From positions 1 to 5,407 of the forward strand of contig CATMOP010000163.1 of assembly GCA_950072225.1 (NCBI GenBank): DNA of 5,407 nt, written 5' to 3'. The notes beneath the pieces are model-generated. The model did not search any database, had not been told where the DNA came from, and saw nothing but the letters and a program-made list of their open reading frames with translations. The position numbers and the translations under genes are program-made. This DNA is from an uncultured Nitrospina sp. Its GTDB lineage: Bacteria > Nitrospinota > Nitrospinia > Nitrospinales > VA-1. Shown piece by piece: positions 5,331 to 5,407 of the stretch (the first letter of the stretch is position 1; every line of letters starts with the position of its first letter).

Positions 5331-5407
5331 TGCCTTGATTCTCAGGTCCACTTTTGGCAAATTTCCCCAGGTTTTTCTATTGCTCTTTTTCATCCATCCA
5401 TATCTTC
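5331..5407. other. Gene-free right end
   Basis: After the terminator there is no supported gene. A plus-strand frame from TTG at 5335 is open to the window edge and hydrophobic, but it lacks a ribosome site and is too short to judge. Confidence 0.3.

Noticed and set aside
5335..5407. Possible start of a hydrophobic plus-strand protein at the right edge
   Set aside because: TTG start without ribosome site, directly after a terminator, and cut by the window end.

Overview
The window is a stretch of bacterial chromosome of moderate GC. It holds two well-recognised enzymes on the plus strand (a TIGR04283-type family 2 glycosyltransferase and NAD-dependent alanine dehydrogenase), a bacterial arginyl/leucyl-tRNA--protein transferase and a leucine-rich-repeat protein on the minus strand, plus smaller or poorly known genes. 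This gene mix fits Nitrospinota or a deltaproteobacterial-type lineage, but that is an inference from gene content; nothing here fixes the taxon.

Layout: bpt (minus, about 59-841) diverges from the glycosyltransferase (plus, 1114-1812) across a 270-base gap. The glycosyltransferase converges on a minus-strand pair: an LRR gene (2865-2053) followed after 3 bases by a 42-codon gene for a probable single-pass membrane protein (2049-1921), too short for routine gene callers. A GC hairpin at 1902-1918 lies between the converging genes. The LRR gene diverges from ald (plus, 3018-4127) across 152 bases that hold a candidate promoter on the minus strand and a strong imperfect palindrome upstream of ald. 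Downstream of ald are 323 bases without a convincing gene but with many hairpins and short repeats, some shared with the region after the glycosyltransferase. A gene for a Pro/Ala/Glu-rich protein of unknown function follows (4451-4912).

The right end is the oddest part. A minus-strand PAS-domain frame (5253-4957) has lost its beginning exactly where the sequence becomes the 3' half of an initiator tRNA (anticodon CAT, T arm, 3' acceptor strand, encoded CCA), which is followed by a strong intrinsic terminator. The 5' half of the tRNA is absent. This is either the distal junction of an element integrated in the fMet tRNA gene, a rearrangement, or an assembly/amplification chimera; the sequence alone cannot decide.

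No clear multi-gene novel system is visible. The genes look like separate transcription units (housekeeping nitrogen metabolism, N-degron tagging, sugar transfer), apart from the LRR plus small membrane protein pair, which looks like a two-gene operon and is the best candidate for an undescribed functional unit.
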